From assembly GCA_034510155.1 (NCBI GenBank), contig CM067376.1, positions 224,027,810 through 224,091,809 of the forward strand: a stretch of 64,000 nt of DNA, read 5' to 3'. The notes under the pieces were generated by a model, which made no database searches, was not told where the DNA came from, and saw nothing but the letters and a program-made list of their open reading frames with translations. Of this stretch, positions 34,209 to 48,307 are shown one piece after another; within the stretch, counting starts at the first letter, position 1, and the number at the start of each line of letters is the position of its first letter. The stretch comes from Eucriotettix oculatus (Eukaryota > Arthropoda > Insecta > Orthoptera > Tetrigidae). Made by a program: the position numbers and the translations under genes.

Positions 34209-34999
34209 TACAGGTATATTTATCACATAAAACTGAATACTGTATTATAATTTTATTATAATCTGCCAATTTAAGTGCAATTAATGCAACAGAAATTTAA
34301 TCCGATATATTAATGAGGAGTTCACAAAAAAACTTTTTCATATCAAATTATTTCATTTCTGGCTTTTGTCCATTCTTTGCGTTTGATTTAAAAATAGGTT
34401 GTTTGATGTTCAACTATTGGAATCGTACAACTGAGCTTGTTGCTTCTCTGTCAATAGTTTTCTTAACTTCACAGCAATTAAAACTGTCCTTATATTAAGA
34501 TTCTTTTTAGAATATTAAATTAAGAAAAGCAGGTTGTACAGAACAGTGCATTAAAAGGGCAATGTCCTTAAAATCAAGGTGAAGAAAGCAATGGCGGCTG
34601 GTGCATATGTGCTACAGCACATGAATTAATTTAGGAGAAATTATTTGTTATGTCATCTTAAGAAACTCTAAAATAATAATATTTGAAGAGTGTGAATTTC
34701 TGCTTCGAATTCGGAGACTTTATATACTGTCGGCCTTCCAGCGCGCTCCCTCTCGTGTATTATATATTGGCTACATTCTTCATAGCACGAGAATTTTGTA
34801 CGGAAAGAGAAATGCACATTATTACCGTTTCTATTCCCTGCTCGCCTAAGATCTAGCAATGCACTTGCGGTGGTTTATTTGTTTTAATCAAAGTTTAATG
34901 AAAAAAAGTATTTTAGCGGCAGAATTTTGAAGACTTCCATAATTCTGAAAAAATTGACCAACGATCTGCATTATTCCCAAATAACTGACTTTTACTAAA

Positions 35000-37900
35000 A
35001 TTATTTTTCTTTATTTAAAATACGGAATAAGTAAAAATACTGTCGTGTTAGGAATTTGACCAATATGGTTATAAATTTTTACAATTTTCGTCTCTATTAC
35101 ATGTGATGGAGACAAAATTACAAATGTAGCATTTATGGGTCATGGAGTATTAAACAACCCTGTAGATGTTGTATGTAGTATTATTAATACCTTTATCCTC
35201 CTAAAATTTGTCTTGGGGTGATGCAGCACATAACTTTAGATACACTCATGAGCCACCACTGGAAGAAAGTATGAGTCTGGATATTTAATTTTTGGATAGC
35301 TGACATTTGGATAAATGACATTCAACTGTACCATACATTCTCGATAGTCTGGAGTATTCGACTTCAGAGCATGTTGGGTGTTAGCATAACACACTTTTGT
35401 GCAGATATATTAATTCTAGAAGTGATTCAAAGTACATAAATTAGAGTACCATAAACAACAAACAATGACACTGTTTACTACACTGACATGTGTATCTAAT
35501 GAAAATCTATTTTTAATTTGAGTAATATAAAATTTTGGTGTTAGCCGAGTTGAATTTTATTTTTTTAGATTCCTTGGAATTAATGAAGCAATGCAATAAA
35601 CATTTCTTTCTAGCATTGAGTATACTGAGCAGGCTCAAATCCTTTATCTTATTGATGCTGTGCTTTAGATAAAACCTGGGAGTAATACAGCATTTGCCAG
35701 CTGTTCCTCAATTACCTCAAAATACCAGTTAAGCATTATCTCAAAACATTATTTTCAGGGGTGTATATAAAGTGCTTTCATATACTCAATTATCAAACTT
35801 CCATTTCATTGAAGCTAACTAAATCCAAATCCTTCACCAATGAAACTAAAATCGCTAGCAAACTTACAGTGACAACATACCTTTTCACATACTGAATCCT
35901 TACCTTTAGCTAAAATGCAAGCTATAATAACTTGTTTAATATCAAGTGTTGTATTTTTTTAGGGAACTGGGTTTATTAGAAATATTTTAAGTTTTGTTAT
36001 CAATAAGCTCACATTTTAATTATCAATCAGGAATATGATCATCTTTACACTGGGAAACTTCTACATTGAATGTGAAGTTAAATTAAGTAATGTACAATAA
36101 AATTATTTTACAAATTACAATCCAATAATGTTATTTTACTATCACTGAAAGGTCTTATTTAAAAACATATAAAAATTAATCATTTTACCAATTGACAAAT
36201 ATTTGGAGAAATTGCTATTACATCTTAAATTATCAGGACCTTCAGATATACTTAACTTACAGATCATTTTAAATATTAAAAATGATTTTATTTTAAATAT
36301 TAAAAATGATTGGAAATACTAAGATTAATAAGCCATTTCAAATTATTTTTACCAGTATCATAAAAGACTGCCTAAATAAAAGTTACAAAGACATGGGATT
36401 TGGTAAGAGGTTTATTGTTCCTCAAGTTATCATCAGTGTGTCACACAATAAAAAGTAATCTTACAGCAAACAAGTTATAATGAAGGGGTTTATTGACAAC
36501 TCTCAATAATTAATTGTTCAGAAATATAATGGAAATAAAAAACCAATGGCACTTAAATATCATCATTAATTTTCCTGTATACTGTCAAATCATTCTGTTG
36601 AAATAAATATTTTATCCCCCCTTGATTTGGAATGTATGGAATAACATGTGTTGCAATGTTACCTGAGATCAATGTTTGAATCTTAAATTCTCCAATATCT
36701 AGTCAGATATGAAAACATAAACTAATATTTTCAATTGGAAAATTGTACAAAATAAATCTATATTTCTTGCAAAGTGTTAGAACTATCTGGTAAGCTGTTA
36801 TGATACATTTGACTGTATTCCATCTGGGAATATAGTTCGTTTTAATAACAATTGCATAAAAACTCGAAAGAAAAAAGATCTGAATTTTTAACAAAAAATA
36901 AGAATGAAATTTTGTGGAGATAAACTCTAATTGGGCAAATTTGAAGGTTTTGAATAGAAAATATATTGCTTAAGTGATCATAACTAACACACAGGACTAC
37001 TAGCCCTTTTTTCATTTTATTACTACCTATACAAAATTATAGCTCACAATATTTATTATGTAGGACAGTTTTAAATATCACTTATTCAGAAATGGTGTAT
37101 AATATATTTAGAGTACATCTATATACTTCAGTAAATAAACATAATAGAAAACTGACCAGAAAGAAATTAAAATAATTTAGAATATCTAATGATTGTTAGC
37201 AAATTTATACTGATTTAGTTTTAAAAAATATCCTTATATTGCCTATTTGACAAGTTGGATGAACATAAATAGTTGCAGTGTACATTAGTGTAGTTTTAGA
37301 TGTGCACATTGCAATATTTTAAATTATATATTAAATAAGATGAAATAAACTATATTTAAGCAATACATTAGTTCCATTTTTAAGTAATTTAATTGCTATT
37401 GAAAGCTATACATATTGAATTTCCCTACAAATTTATAAAATAATTTATTACTTGGGCAAATGCCAGTTTATTCTTTGTGATAACCAAATAGTAATAAGCT
37501 TGTTAAGCATTACAATGAATGACAAGGCGCATACATTTTACAGAAATGTTAAAATTACTGAGCATTTTAAGACCCAGATATAAGGCATTAAATATTATTA
37601 TATTATTTACAATTGATTACTTTTTGGAAAAAGTACTTTAGTTTTAATTAAAACAAAAAATTATTTGTAAGCAAGCTATTACCCTTTTGTGAAATAAATA
37701 ATATGCATATTTCATAATTGTTGTGCAATTCAATGCAATATGTTCATAATTAGCTTCAAATGTTACATCTTCTGCTCAGACATAATTTATAATCGTATTT
37801 TTAATTGAAAGAAAAAATCAAACCAAATTCTGTAAAGAATCTGGATGAATAAGCTACAGTATAGATAAATAAATTTGTGTTCACAAACTGTTAACAATTC

Positions 37901-40251
37901 AATATTTAGATTGAAGAAGAGAAAAAGTTATTTTAAAAGATCAAGTTGTATGTCAATAAAAATTATAGGTTGAGCATAGTTTGACAAATTATGAACATGC
38001 ACATAAAAAGTTTATAAAATGTTAATACAGATTTATTTTAGTTTGTAGTAGTAAAAATAGATAACAAGTATTTACAACTGAATAACAAAAAATTCATTGA
38101 AATAAACTTTAAATGCATGTATTAATTAATAGGCTTTTATTTTATACAAAAGAAATATTTCAGTTCTACTCACTTTGCAAGTAGGAAACTAGAGATCAGT
38201 CCATCATTTTTTAACAGTACAATACATTTCCCTTATTAAAAGAAATTGAAAAGGAGATCAGCAATAAGAGAGCTTTTGAAAGGAAAATTATTTACAATGT
38301 TTTTGATTTTTCTTACAATTCAAGCAAGTTGTTGCATAAAAATTGTCACCAAGGATTTTTTATTTAAATTTCCTTAGACTAGATAGAAAATTTGCAAATG
38401 TGATGGAGCAAGTTGTTACCAATGTCATGTGTTCACACAACAATAAGCATGATTTATTCAGTACATTTTGTATGTGGTCCATTTGTTAAGAGATAAACAC
38501 TACTATATTATTTTGCGTGTTAAAAATATCAGTAATATATGCACATTCTTTATCACACTTAAAAAAGGTTTTATTAACCACTCAGAGTGACGAAGTAATT
38601 CATTAATGGCCTCCATCTGCATTATAAGGATAAAGGTCAATACACATTTCATCTTGTTCTTAGTTCCATATTAGTATAATGTTTACAATCATATACAGTA
38701 TTTTAGTAGTGAAATTAAACTAATAACCATGTTCATTATAGATTATAAATGATAAATAAATTTCTTGTTAGTTAATTTCACATTATTTATAATTTCAGTT
38801 AGACACTGAAAAATAATATTTTTAAGGAAATGTACAATAATTTCAAAATAATACATGAAATTAGTTGAATCACATTTCGAATCACCAGGAAATCTGGTTG
38901 TTTTCAATACAAAAAGATATATTATATAAGTGAACTATATCTATAATCATTTCCATTTATCCATATAACACAGACAGCTGTAAAGTAATGTAAAATCTTC
39001 AATTTTCTCATTTACTTGTAAATAACACTGGTGTTAACTGAACAAATGGTTGCATTAACTATATATGTATTGACAAATTTGATTCATAAATAATTGAACC
39101 TAATAGTACAATAAAGTAAATTAATGCTTTAAATGACTAGTTGGATAAACATCATACTTTTCAATCATTCTATCACACAATAACTCTCCATTCATAATGT
39201 AGTGATATGGTTTGTACATTAATTTTGGAATACTTTGTGTTGCTCACAAAATTACTGAAACATACTCCTTCATTGTTCATTGTATAAAAAAGCCTAAAAT
39301 TGTCATAATTCAAGCTTTCTTCCTTGTTCATAAGAACCAAGAACTGTACAATAATTTAAAATAATAATTTATATGAGATAGTCTAACAAGAAACTCTTTT
39401 TTTAAAACAGTCTGAAATTCTCAATAAAAATTGAAAATGATTTTACCCTGTAAAATAAATGTATTTTGGAGATATTTATTACTACCTAAACATTGACAGA
39501 TTGTTATTGTTTCAAGTGTTACTAAAACAATTTAAACATTTAATGATTAAACATAAGTAGTTTTGAAGAAATGATAGTTTATAATCATTTAATTGTGTTT
39601 TCTCCTTATTTATGGTTTGAAATATTATTTAAATAGTAATTTTAAATAAGTGGACAGATTATAATTATGGTAGTTGTTCAATTAGTTAATGGAACTTTTT
39701 TCATTCTCTTGGTACTACAAAATCTTAATGTTACATCACTCACACTAAAACATTTGTGCACCAACCTGATACAGGAGTCTATAAGAACCATAGGATGTTT
39801 GACAATACCTGTCAGGAATGTTGTTTATATACTAAATTGACTCATCATTTGCCAAATAGAGCAAGTGGCAAGAATAAAATTGGTACAGGCTCTCAAAAGA
39901 GTTTTTAAAATACAAATTTCTATTTACCTTATTTGAAACTAATACCACTATAATGAATTTTGTGGCAGTGCAAGCACATGGGTTAATACACTGAGATGCT
40001 GATGTAACTGGAACATTTCACTTGCATCACAAAAACCATACACTTCTCTAGTTCAAAGACAGACTGCTATGTGAATCAGTTTACATCCATAGCAATAGAA
40101 GGTGATGAGTTTATATACAATTTCATTACTAAATTCATTCATTTGTTTAATTAACATGATGAACCAACAGTATTACAGCAACAACCAGCAAACAAGCAGC
40201 AACCAGAAAGATAAGGACGAAGGCCAATGGACAACGCCCATTGCAGCATTG
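35000..40251. other. CpG-depleted region downstream of RhoBTB; possible long 3' UTR
   Basis: No ORF, LINE, SINE or other repeat is recognisable across about 5 kb, unusual for this window. By hand I count about 8 CpG between 35641 and 40200, against about 18 in only 600 bp at 7081-7680. It lies directly after the RhoBTB stop codon on the minus strand. The shared CpG depletion suggests it belongs to the same methylated transcription unit, perhaps as a long 3' UTR. AT-rich sequence offers many possible AATAAA sites, so no end can be named. Confidence 0.4.
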
Positions 40252-40420
40252 TCATACGGTCGCTCGCCCCGTATCTGCTGTTGTAGCATCACGCCTCGTC
40301 TTTCCACCAGTAAAACAGAGACAGCCTCCTGAATTATGTCGCCCACGTTTAAGAGATGGTTTTTCCTCCTTCTCACGTTCAACCACACATTTTTGATAAT
40401 AGTCATAATCTTTCAAATAC
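40252..40420 (-). CDS. RhoBTB: RhoBTB last coding exon
   Basis: Follows acceptor TTTTGATCAG. Its first G completes the Trp codon split with the previous exon (TG/G). It encodes YLKDYDYYQKCVVEREKEEK and a basic C-terminal tail ending RATV, then TGA at 40254-40252. Confidence 0.9.
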
Positions 40421-43400
40421 CTGATCAAAAATATAATCATTAATATGACTTATTTTCAAATATGAAAAGAATAATCAAAACTATATCACACCAAATTATT
40501 ACTAAAATAATATAGAATTAAATTACACACCAAATTACAATGAAAATAATGTAGAATTTAATTTAACAAAGACTAGAACAATAAGTAGTTTGCACCCTCT
40601 TCACACACACACACAAATGAGAAAAAAATGATATTTTTTGAATGTCTAAAATAAGTTCTCTGTCTTCTGTTGATAAATTCTGCCTGAAGAGATTATGTAG
40701 CAAATTTATTAAAACCACAATACAAAATCAACTCATAAATTACTAACAATAAATTATTAATGTGATTGGTTTCAATCAATGTGCCTAAATGTTATGTTTA
40801 AACCTAGAATACTATATGTTATATTTTTTTAAAGTAAGAATTCAAACTTACCAAATAGGTGGCCAACGGTGTTCACTGAGGTATTCCTGATTTTCTGGAT
40901 GGAGAGTTCGTAATAATTTTGGAGACATTTTACACAGTTTGTTGTAATTTGTACATAGATGATTCATACACCAATCTGCTAGTTGATCGGCATTATGCAA
41001 CTGGAAATTTTTTAGAGAAAAGTGGATATTGTAAAATAAGGCATAGTGAGATAGACCTTGCTGTAACTTTAGAATGTTTAGGTTTTTGTCTGTATACAAC
41101 AGTGAAAAACATGCAACATTTCCAAGAGATACAGATCTTTATCTCCTAGGTGAAAATATAACAGAGCTGCTGGTTGTTGAAATGTTTCATGCTAATCACT
41201 GTTGTATGGAGGACACTTGAACACTCCTTTAACATCTACTACACCAAGAAAGCTACAGATCTTTGGTGTAACTATCTAGTATTGCATATTGATTTTAAAC
41301 AACAAATTTATGAAACCACAGAGGTTATTAATTTATTTTCTATGTAAATATCAACAAAAGAATAAGAAAATAATATTATATACAGTAAACTAATTCCAAT
41401 GATATCAGGAATAAAATGAAAACTAACTTTTATCTAGTATACAAATGCTGGTAATTATGGTACACAATCTTTAGCATTCTTTAAATAATAACAATAAATG
41501 TATTTTGTTAAATGATTTAATATTATTCTTATATAAAATAAAATATCATGGTTCTTGCTGTATAACGGTTTTATATAGTAATCTTATTTTTCTGTATGAT
41601 ATAAATATGTAGGAAACAAAACAAGTCAGTCAAAACAATTAGCTTTAAAATTTAGTTCGCATGGTCTTTTCTTAGTTAGGAATGAGTAATATGATTGTGA
41701 AAGGAGGCTTATACAGAAGACAGGTAGTAAATTAGAATAGAAAATCAAGAAAAGAAAGTTATAATCAAGAAATGAGTAAGCCAATTATACAGTCTGTCAC
41801 ATATGTTGTTTAAGTTATATATTGAACAGGAGACAAAGAAAGTTAAAAGGGAATATGGAAAAGTAATCATACTGCAAGGAGAAGAAATAAAATCCCTACA
41901 CTTTGCCTATGGTATTGGGGGAGTCAGAATAAGACTTGGAAACCATAATAAATGGCATGAACAGGGTACTGGAGAAAGAGTTCAATATGAGGATTAATAG
42001 AGGGAAAACCAAGGTAATGGAGTGTGTAGTATGGGAAAGAGTGGAATAACAAAGGGTGTTAGATTGCAAAGGGATATTGAGACAGAAGTTAAGGAATTCT
42101 GCTGCTGCTGCTGTTGCAGGTCTTGGTTTTTGGAAAAATTCTTATTGGTTTCTTCAATTGACCACACATTTTTAAAATTGTCTTTATTTCGATATTTGCA
42201 AACAATAAACAATCTGAGAATAGTCATGAGACCTATTTCTGAGTGTTTGAACAGATTTGTTGAAGATGAATGTTTAACAGTGCAGTAACAAGTAGCTCTT
42301 GCAGTTATAATTTGGGACAAATCCATAGGTTTTAACTAAACCTTGCAGTTACTGCATTTATACTTTGGCAGTTAACATCCTTTTTTATCTTGAATTGAAA
42401 AAAAGGTTTGAACAGAACAGAGCATTAAAAATGCTATGTCCTTAAAATTTAAGTGGAAAAAATATGAGTTTGGATATATGACATTTTGGATGTCTTGTTC
42501 TACTAGATAAGGAATTCAGATACATAATTCAAATAAAAGTAAAAGTATATACAACATTATTATTATTTACTGTATCATATTATTGTTGTTATGGTATTCA
42601 GTACTAAGACTGGTCTGATGCAACCCTCCATGCTAACCTATCTTGTGCAAAGCCTTTTCAATTCCACATAACTTGCACATCCTACATCATCCCTAATCTG
42701 CTAACCATATTCCATCCTTAGCTCCCTCTTCTGTTCTTACCTCACACACTTCTCTCTAATCCTAATTTTACACGACCCTGATGTCTTAAACCATGGCCTA
42801 TTAATCTATCCCTATCTAAATAACAAAGGTTTACACTGCAACAACGGGAAATCAGCAAGCACTTCATGAAATAATATATAGAGAAAATTCTATTAAATTG
42901 TATTTTTAACAAATTTTTATACGGTTCTTTTAAATTTTACAGATTTGGTTATCTGAACAATGCAACTGGCAACTCCCCTTTCATAGCATAGGAAGGGAAT
43001 TTGAAAGTGGGAATGTGGAAGAGAGAGGAGGGCAGCCAAGGGATGACTAGATTCCCCGATGTCATAGTTATACTAAGTATGCAACTTAAAGAGATGCAGG
43101 GCAAACCCTAAAAACCCCGCATCAGGTAGCTCAGGCTCATGGGTATTGGGAAAAGAGAGGAGTTTACTCTGGGGTCACAGGATTTCTCTCTCCATACCTT
43201 GGCTAGTTTAAGAGGGAGCTAGCTGACTGATGTAACATCCAAGGTGTGCAAGCCCAGAAATTGCACCTGCCAAAAGCGCCAAGGTGCCTGTGAGAAGCTT
43301 AAAAACCAAAGAGAGCATGAGACACTTCTGTAGGTAAGCCTCATCACTTTTCAGAGAAAAACCTACCAGAGCTAAGATTAAGTCCCACAGGCATCTCCTT

Positions 43401-46400
43401 TTAGACTGCTAAGTAATACTCTGCCATGTTTCCTGGCTGAGAGTAGTACATACATTTGTCATGAAAGAATATATAATTTGAATATTGGGAAGCTCCACCA
43501 CAAATACATCACATACCTGATATTTATTTTGAATAGTGTGGTTGAAATGAAAGAAAAAACTGTTACTAATACTTGAAAAATTAAATCTGAAAAATGAAGG
43601 AATATATTCAGTATAGATTTTAATATGTATGAAATGTTTTTATTCTTTTGAAAATTGTGGCTTAAATGAAGAAAAATCCTCTAGCAGAGGACAATGTGGC
43701 ATGGCTTGCTTGGGGAAGGAGTATGATTTAGAGCTGGAAGAACTGAACACATCTTCAGCTGAATACTGTTTACCAAATTACATCTGTTTAAATAATGTGT
43801 GTTTTGCAATGAAAACACATTATATTGGAACAGGTATAACTGTTCACATAATATTTAATTACCTTACAAGGTTCAAGTAATCTCAGACAATGCTCAACAA
43901 CTATATCTGATGATGCGTTGTCTGCCCCTGCCATTCTTGTGAGTTCCTCTACAACTCGACACTCAACCAAATTCACAAGACGTGGTAAACAAAGCCTGTT
44001 GCCTAATTCTAATATATCCAAACACCTAGAAGGTGCAATAACAGGAACATCATCAGTGTAGAGATAAACCAAGAGTTGATGAAATGTATCTTCTCGAACT
44101 CCTGGAAACATTATCTGTAATATAATCAAGTAAAAAACATTTAGAAAATCTGACAATAATTATTTACAAATTTTTAACACAAAAAAGCAGTTAGAATTGC
44201 CTATAGAATAAGTACTAGTTTATAAGTTAAGAAAATTATAGAAAGAAAGTTAAAAAGATCGAAGGTTTTCCCGGTGTATATTCTGAATAAACAATTCTTG
44301 GGTTAAAGCTTGTAGCACAAGTATTGATCAGAATAATTCTTTATATAATCTTATAATTATCATAAAATGGTAGATCATATTTACATACAGCAGAATGTTG
44401 TTCTCAATCATCAAAATATAATTTGACATGTAATTAAATAGGTTATCTGACAATTAAATATATAATAAATGAAGTAAATCATCAGTTTTTTTTAAACTTA
44501 AATATCAAACATTACTGCATTTTGTCTCTCATTTGAGACTTCTTCAGGTAGTAAAAAGAAATTTACAGTGGATTACATTGGGTAATGTGTTATGAAAAAA
44601 ATTTTAATTAGAAAACGTGGCTTTAAACTTACAAAATTTAGCTGTACATGGAACCTCACTGCATGACTCTGGCCGAAATGCAGGAATTTCTTTAACTTTG
44701 AATATATTACCGGTGTGATACTTTTCATGAGATAATTTTATAGTTTTTTCTATTAGACTATAAGCCATTGCTTCATTTTTGAATGGGGGAAAATATGCAT
44801 TTCGGAGCACATGAAGAACATTAAAAGCAGTACACAAAATAATTCAGTTTTATCTAAACACATAATATTAAATAACCACAAAATTCTACATGAAGAACAA
44901 AATTATTTCTCAAGACTAATGAGCTAAATGCTCCACATAAGAAAATACATCCATTGTCAACATAAAAAGTGAACAAAAAACTTAAATTGTATACATGATT
45001 CTTTACTGTTGTAGTCCATTGTTGGTTTAAATGTGTAATGGAACTTCATTCCTAAGCCAGATTTGCATTTCCTGCATTTTGGCTGAAGGAGTCATGGAGT
45101 GAGATTCCATGTACAGCTAAATTTTGTAAGTTTAAAACTATATTTTCTAATTAAAAATTTTTTCATAACATATTACCTAATGTAATCCATTGTAAATTTC
45201 TTTTTAATACCTGAAGTAGTCTCAAATGAAAGATGAATTGTTGTAATATTTAAATTTATAAAATTGACAAAGAGGCTGATTTAAGTTATTTATAATTTGA
45301 CATGCTTACCACTTTAGCACTACTTTCTCTGAAGTCACCAGAGAACATTGCTTTCATCATATCACATCGAGCCATCAGCATTGGACGATGTGCTGCATAT
45401 GAGCCATCATCAAGTTGGAAAACTATATCAGCAAAAAGCCCTTGCCCTAAACATAATTCTTCCAGTCGAGATCTCACAGCCTGTTCAGAAATAAAGTTTC
45501 AGCTGAGTTATATATCAAATAACAAATAATCTCTAATATGTATTGCACTTTGATTAATTATATTATTAAACATTAAAGTAACATTTCCATTGGAGTGCAG
45601 GTGTTTTACAGTTGAATGCATTTCCCATTGCACTGAAATGTCATATTCTGTAGTTGATAAAAGCAAACATTCATTGAAAGTAAACTTGTAAGAGGGATAA
45701 AAAATGGGCTGCAAAAGCTGGTGGTAATAACAATGAAGTTTCATGGATTTTTATCTCATCTATATAATTTATGAAATTTCATTACTACACTAATATATAC
45801 AGATAAGTAATAAAACAGTAAATAATTTCTTTATCATTCACAGACAGAACTGGAGAAACAAACAACAGAATTTGGACCACAAAACTTGACCAGATGTATG
45901 GTAATATAAATTTCTTAATGAAGCAAAAATACATTACAAATTGCTTATAAAAATATACAATCTTAGAAAATTCTTGAATAAATTACTGAAAATTTTCTCA
46001 ATATATTTCTGCACACAAAGAAATCTTGTCAGGTAACAAGGCTATCAAATAAATTCTACAATAGGGCTGACTTTACAACCTGTGTTTATCTTATCTTATA
46101 ATGTTGGTTATTTGTAAAATAGTCACACATTTTTGTACAAAATAACATTTTTATTTGTTACACACTATTATGACAATCAATAAAAAAATTATGACTTAAG
46201 TTTAATTGTACATTACATTAAATTATTTTTCATAATGTACAACTTACCTTACGATATTGTTGTTTCAAGTCAGTATTTAGAAATTCTTCATGTGCCTGAA
46301 TATTGCTAACAAATACCAGAAGCTCTGGAAGGTCTAAAAATTCTGCTGCCTGTCGAATCTCCTGTAGTAATTAAGTGAATAATTAAAAAAATTCACACCT

Positions 46401-48238
46401 TAATCACTAACAAATTACACAGATAAATTATATGCCAATTTCATAAATTATAAATTAAACGCAATATACTTATTTTAATTTATTTATTTATATTTAGTAA
46501 TATATAAAATTTGTTAATAATGACAAAAGCTGTACTAAATAACATTCTTTATTTCATTACTGTGCATGCTACAACAAAAATGCAAACATGAAAACACCAA
46601 ACTTGTAACATACAATAACTGCCATCAACATTAAGCAAAATGGAATTATAAAAGTATTAATATACAAGTTAAATATACAAAATATTGCAGTTTTCACCAA
46701 TTCTCCATCACTAACATAAAACTATTATGTACCTTAGATGATATATTATGAATATTTTGTTAAAGTAATTACACAATATATTCAATATACTACTTTACAG
46801 ATACGTACCACACAAATTCATGTCAAAAAATCTAAACAATGCCACCCAGCACTTCTGCTTGGAATAACTTAAAAATTCTTTACTTCACAGTTATTTAATT
46901 ATTCAAGTAAGTATTATGATTCATATAAGTATTTATAATTCGAAGTCTTACAACATAAGGTACAACAGGTATTATGGGAGTTTCTGGTAACACAGAAAAT
47001 GTAGTGCAGTTGTTGAAGAATCACAAAATAGTAAATGAGGGAATTGACATGGAGACTAAGATCAGAATAAAAAGCAGATGTACATAACTACTGTCATATG
47101 CTGAAATTAAGAGTATGCAAGCACAAAATACAATAGCTTTTAAGACTTTTCAAGCAAACATCAGAAAGTTAATGACTACTTTACCACACAAAACTTACTG
47201 CAGTTCTGTTAATAGCAAGTAAGATGATCATTTTAATTACAACAAATAGACACAATTTGCACAATGAAGGCTAGTTACAACACAGAACAAAACCACAAAT
47301 CTTTTATTATTTTCACATTCTACATCTAGTGTAATGTACAAAAGCAGGATCACTTGTAACTGTTTTAATTTGCATTATTTCACACAAAAGCAAGATTACT
47401 ACAAGAATAAACAATTCAAATGATTTACCAATAAAAGTCCTAGTGGCACAGTCTGAAACACAAAAGCCACAGGATACAGTGCAGGGACAAAACTTACAGA
47501 ATAGAAATTTGGCAGTTAGCTGAAGTTCAACATATTTAATGCTCAAGTAAAAAATTTAAATTAGAAATAAAACATTAGACAGGAAGGAAAGAAGAACAGC
47601 TTAGTTAGTAGCCAAACACTTGACAAGAATATTTTACAATAGAAAAATGGGCAAAACATAGAATTTATATTTTATGAATGTATCACAATAACATGAAATG
47701 ATTTTTGAAAGAGCTAAAGGCTTAGAATTGTTTTCATTATTTGAGTGCAAGTCAAAACAAAACAATCATAAGAGAATATATTTTTTATACCGATATCTTG
47801 ATATACTTTATTTTATTGGAAAGACCTGAAGACCACTAATATGTGCATATAACATTAAGTTAGTAGTTATTAATATTAGTGTAAAAGAGAATAAACCAGG
47901 GCAAAGCAGAACACAAATTGCCCATGCAATTTTTATATTTACAACTTAAATTTGACAATTATATTTTTTAATTTTTGAGTTATTAGAATGTTTAATTCAA
48001 TACACTATTAAACTTATACATAGAATTCTTGATAAAACCATAAAACTATTTTAATTACATCTGGAAATATGCATCAGAGAACTGAATATTTAATTCCTCA
48101 TATGGTAAAAGTCATACTAAATACCTTGAATCCTTTGAAACTTATTTAAATATTATTAAAGCTAATTATCAAATTATATATATATTTCTATTTTTAATAA
48201 GAGCGAAGTCAACAACCAAGAGGAACATATCATCTAGG

Positions 48239-48307
<69 letters not shown>

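Larger units (their letters stand above)
31974..35000. other. Intergenic, no recognisable gene
   Basis: AT-rich 3' flank of the innexin, with no convincing gene. It holds a reverse copy of repeat E (33165-33290) and one hairpin/GAAAC-like motif (34171-34208). ORFs at 32451-32714 and 34313-34498 have no recognisable content. Confidence 0.5.

Noticed and set aside
37590..40120. Cluster of Pumilio-type sites as proof of a 3' UTR
   Set aside because: TATNTACA occurrences are about what AT-rich sequence would give by chance.
40102..40332. 76-aa plus-strand ORF
   Set aside because: It overlaps the RhoBTB last exon in antisense and has no domain.
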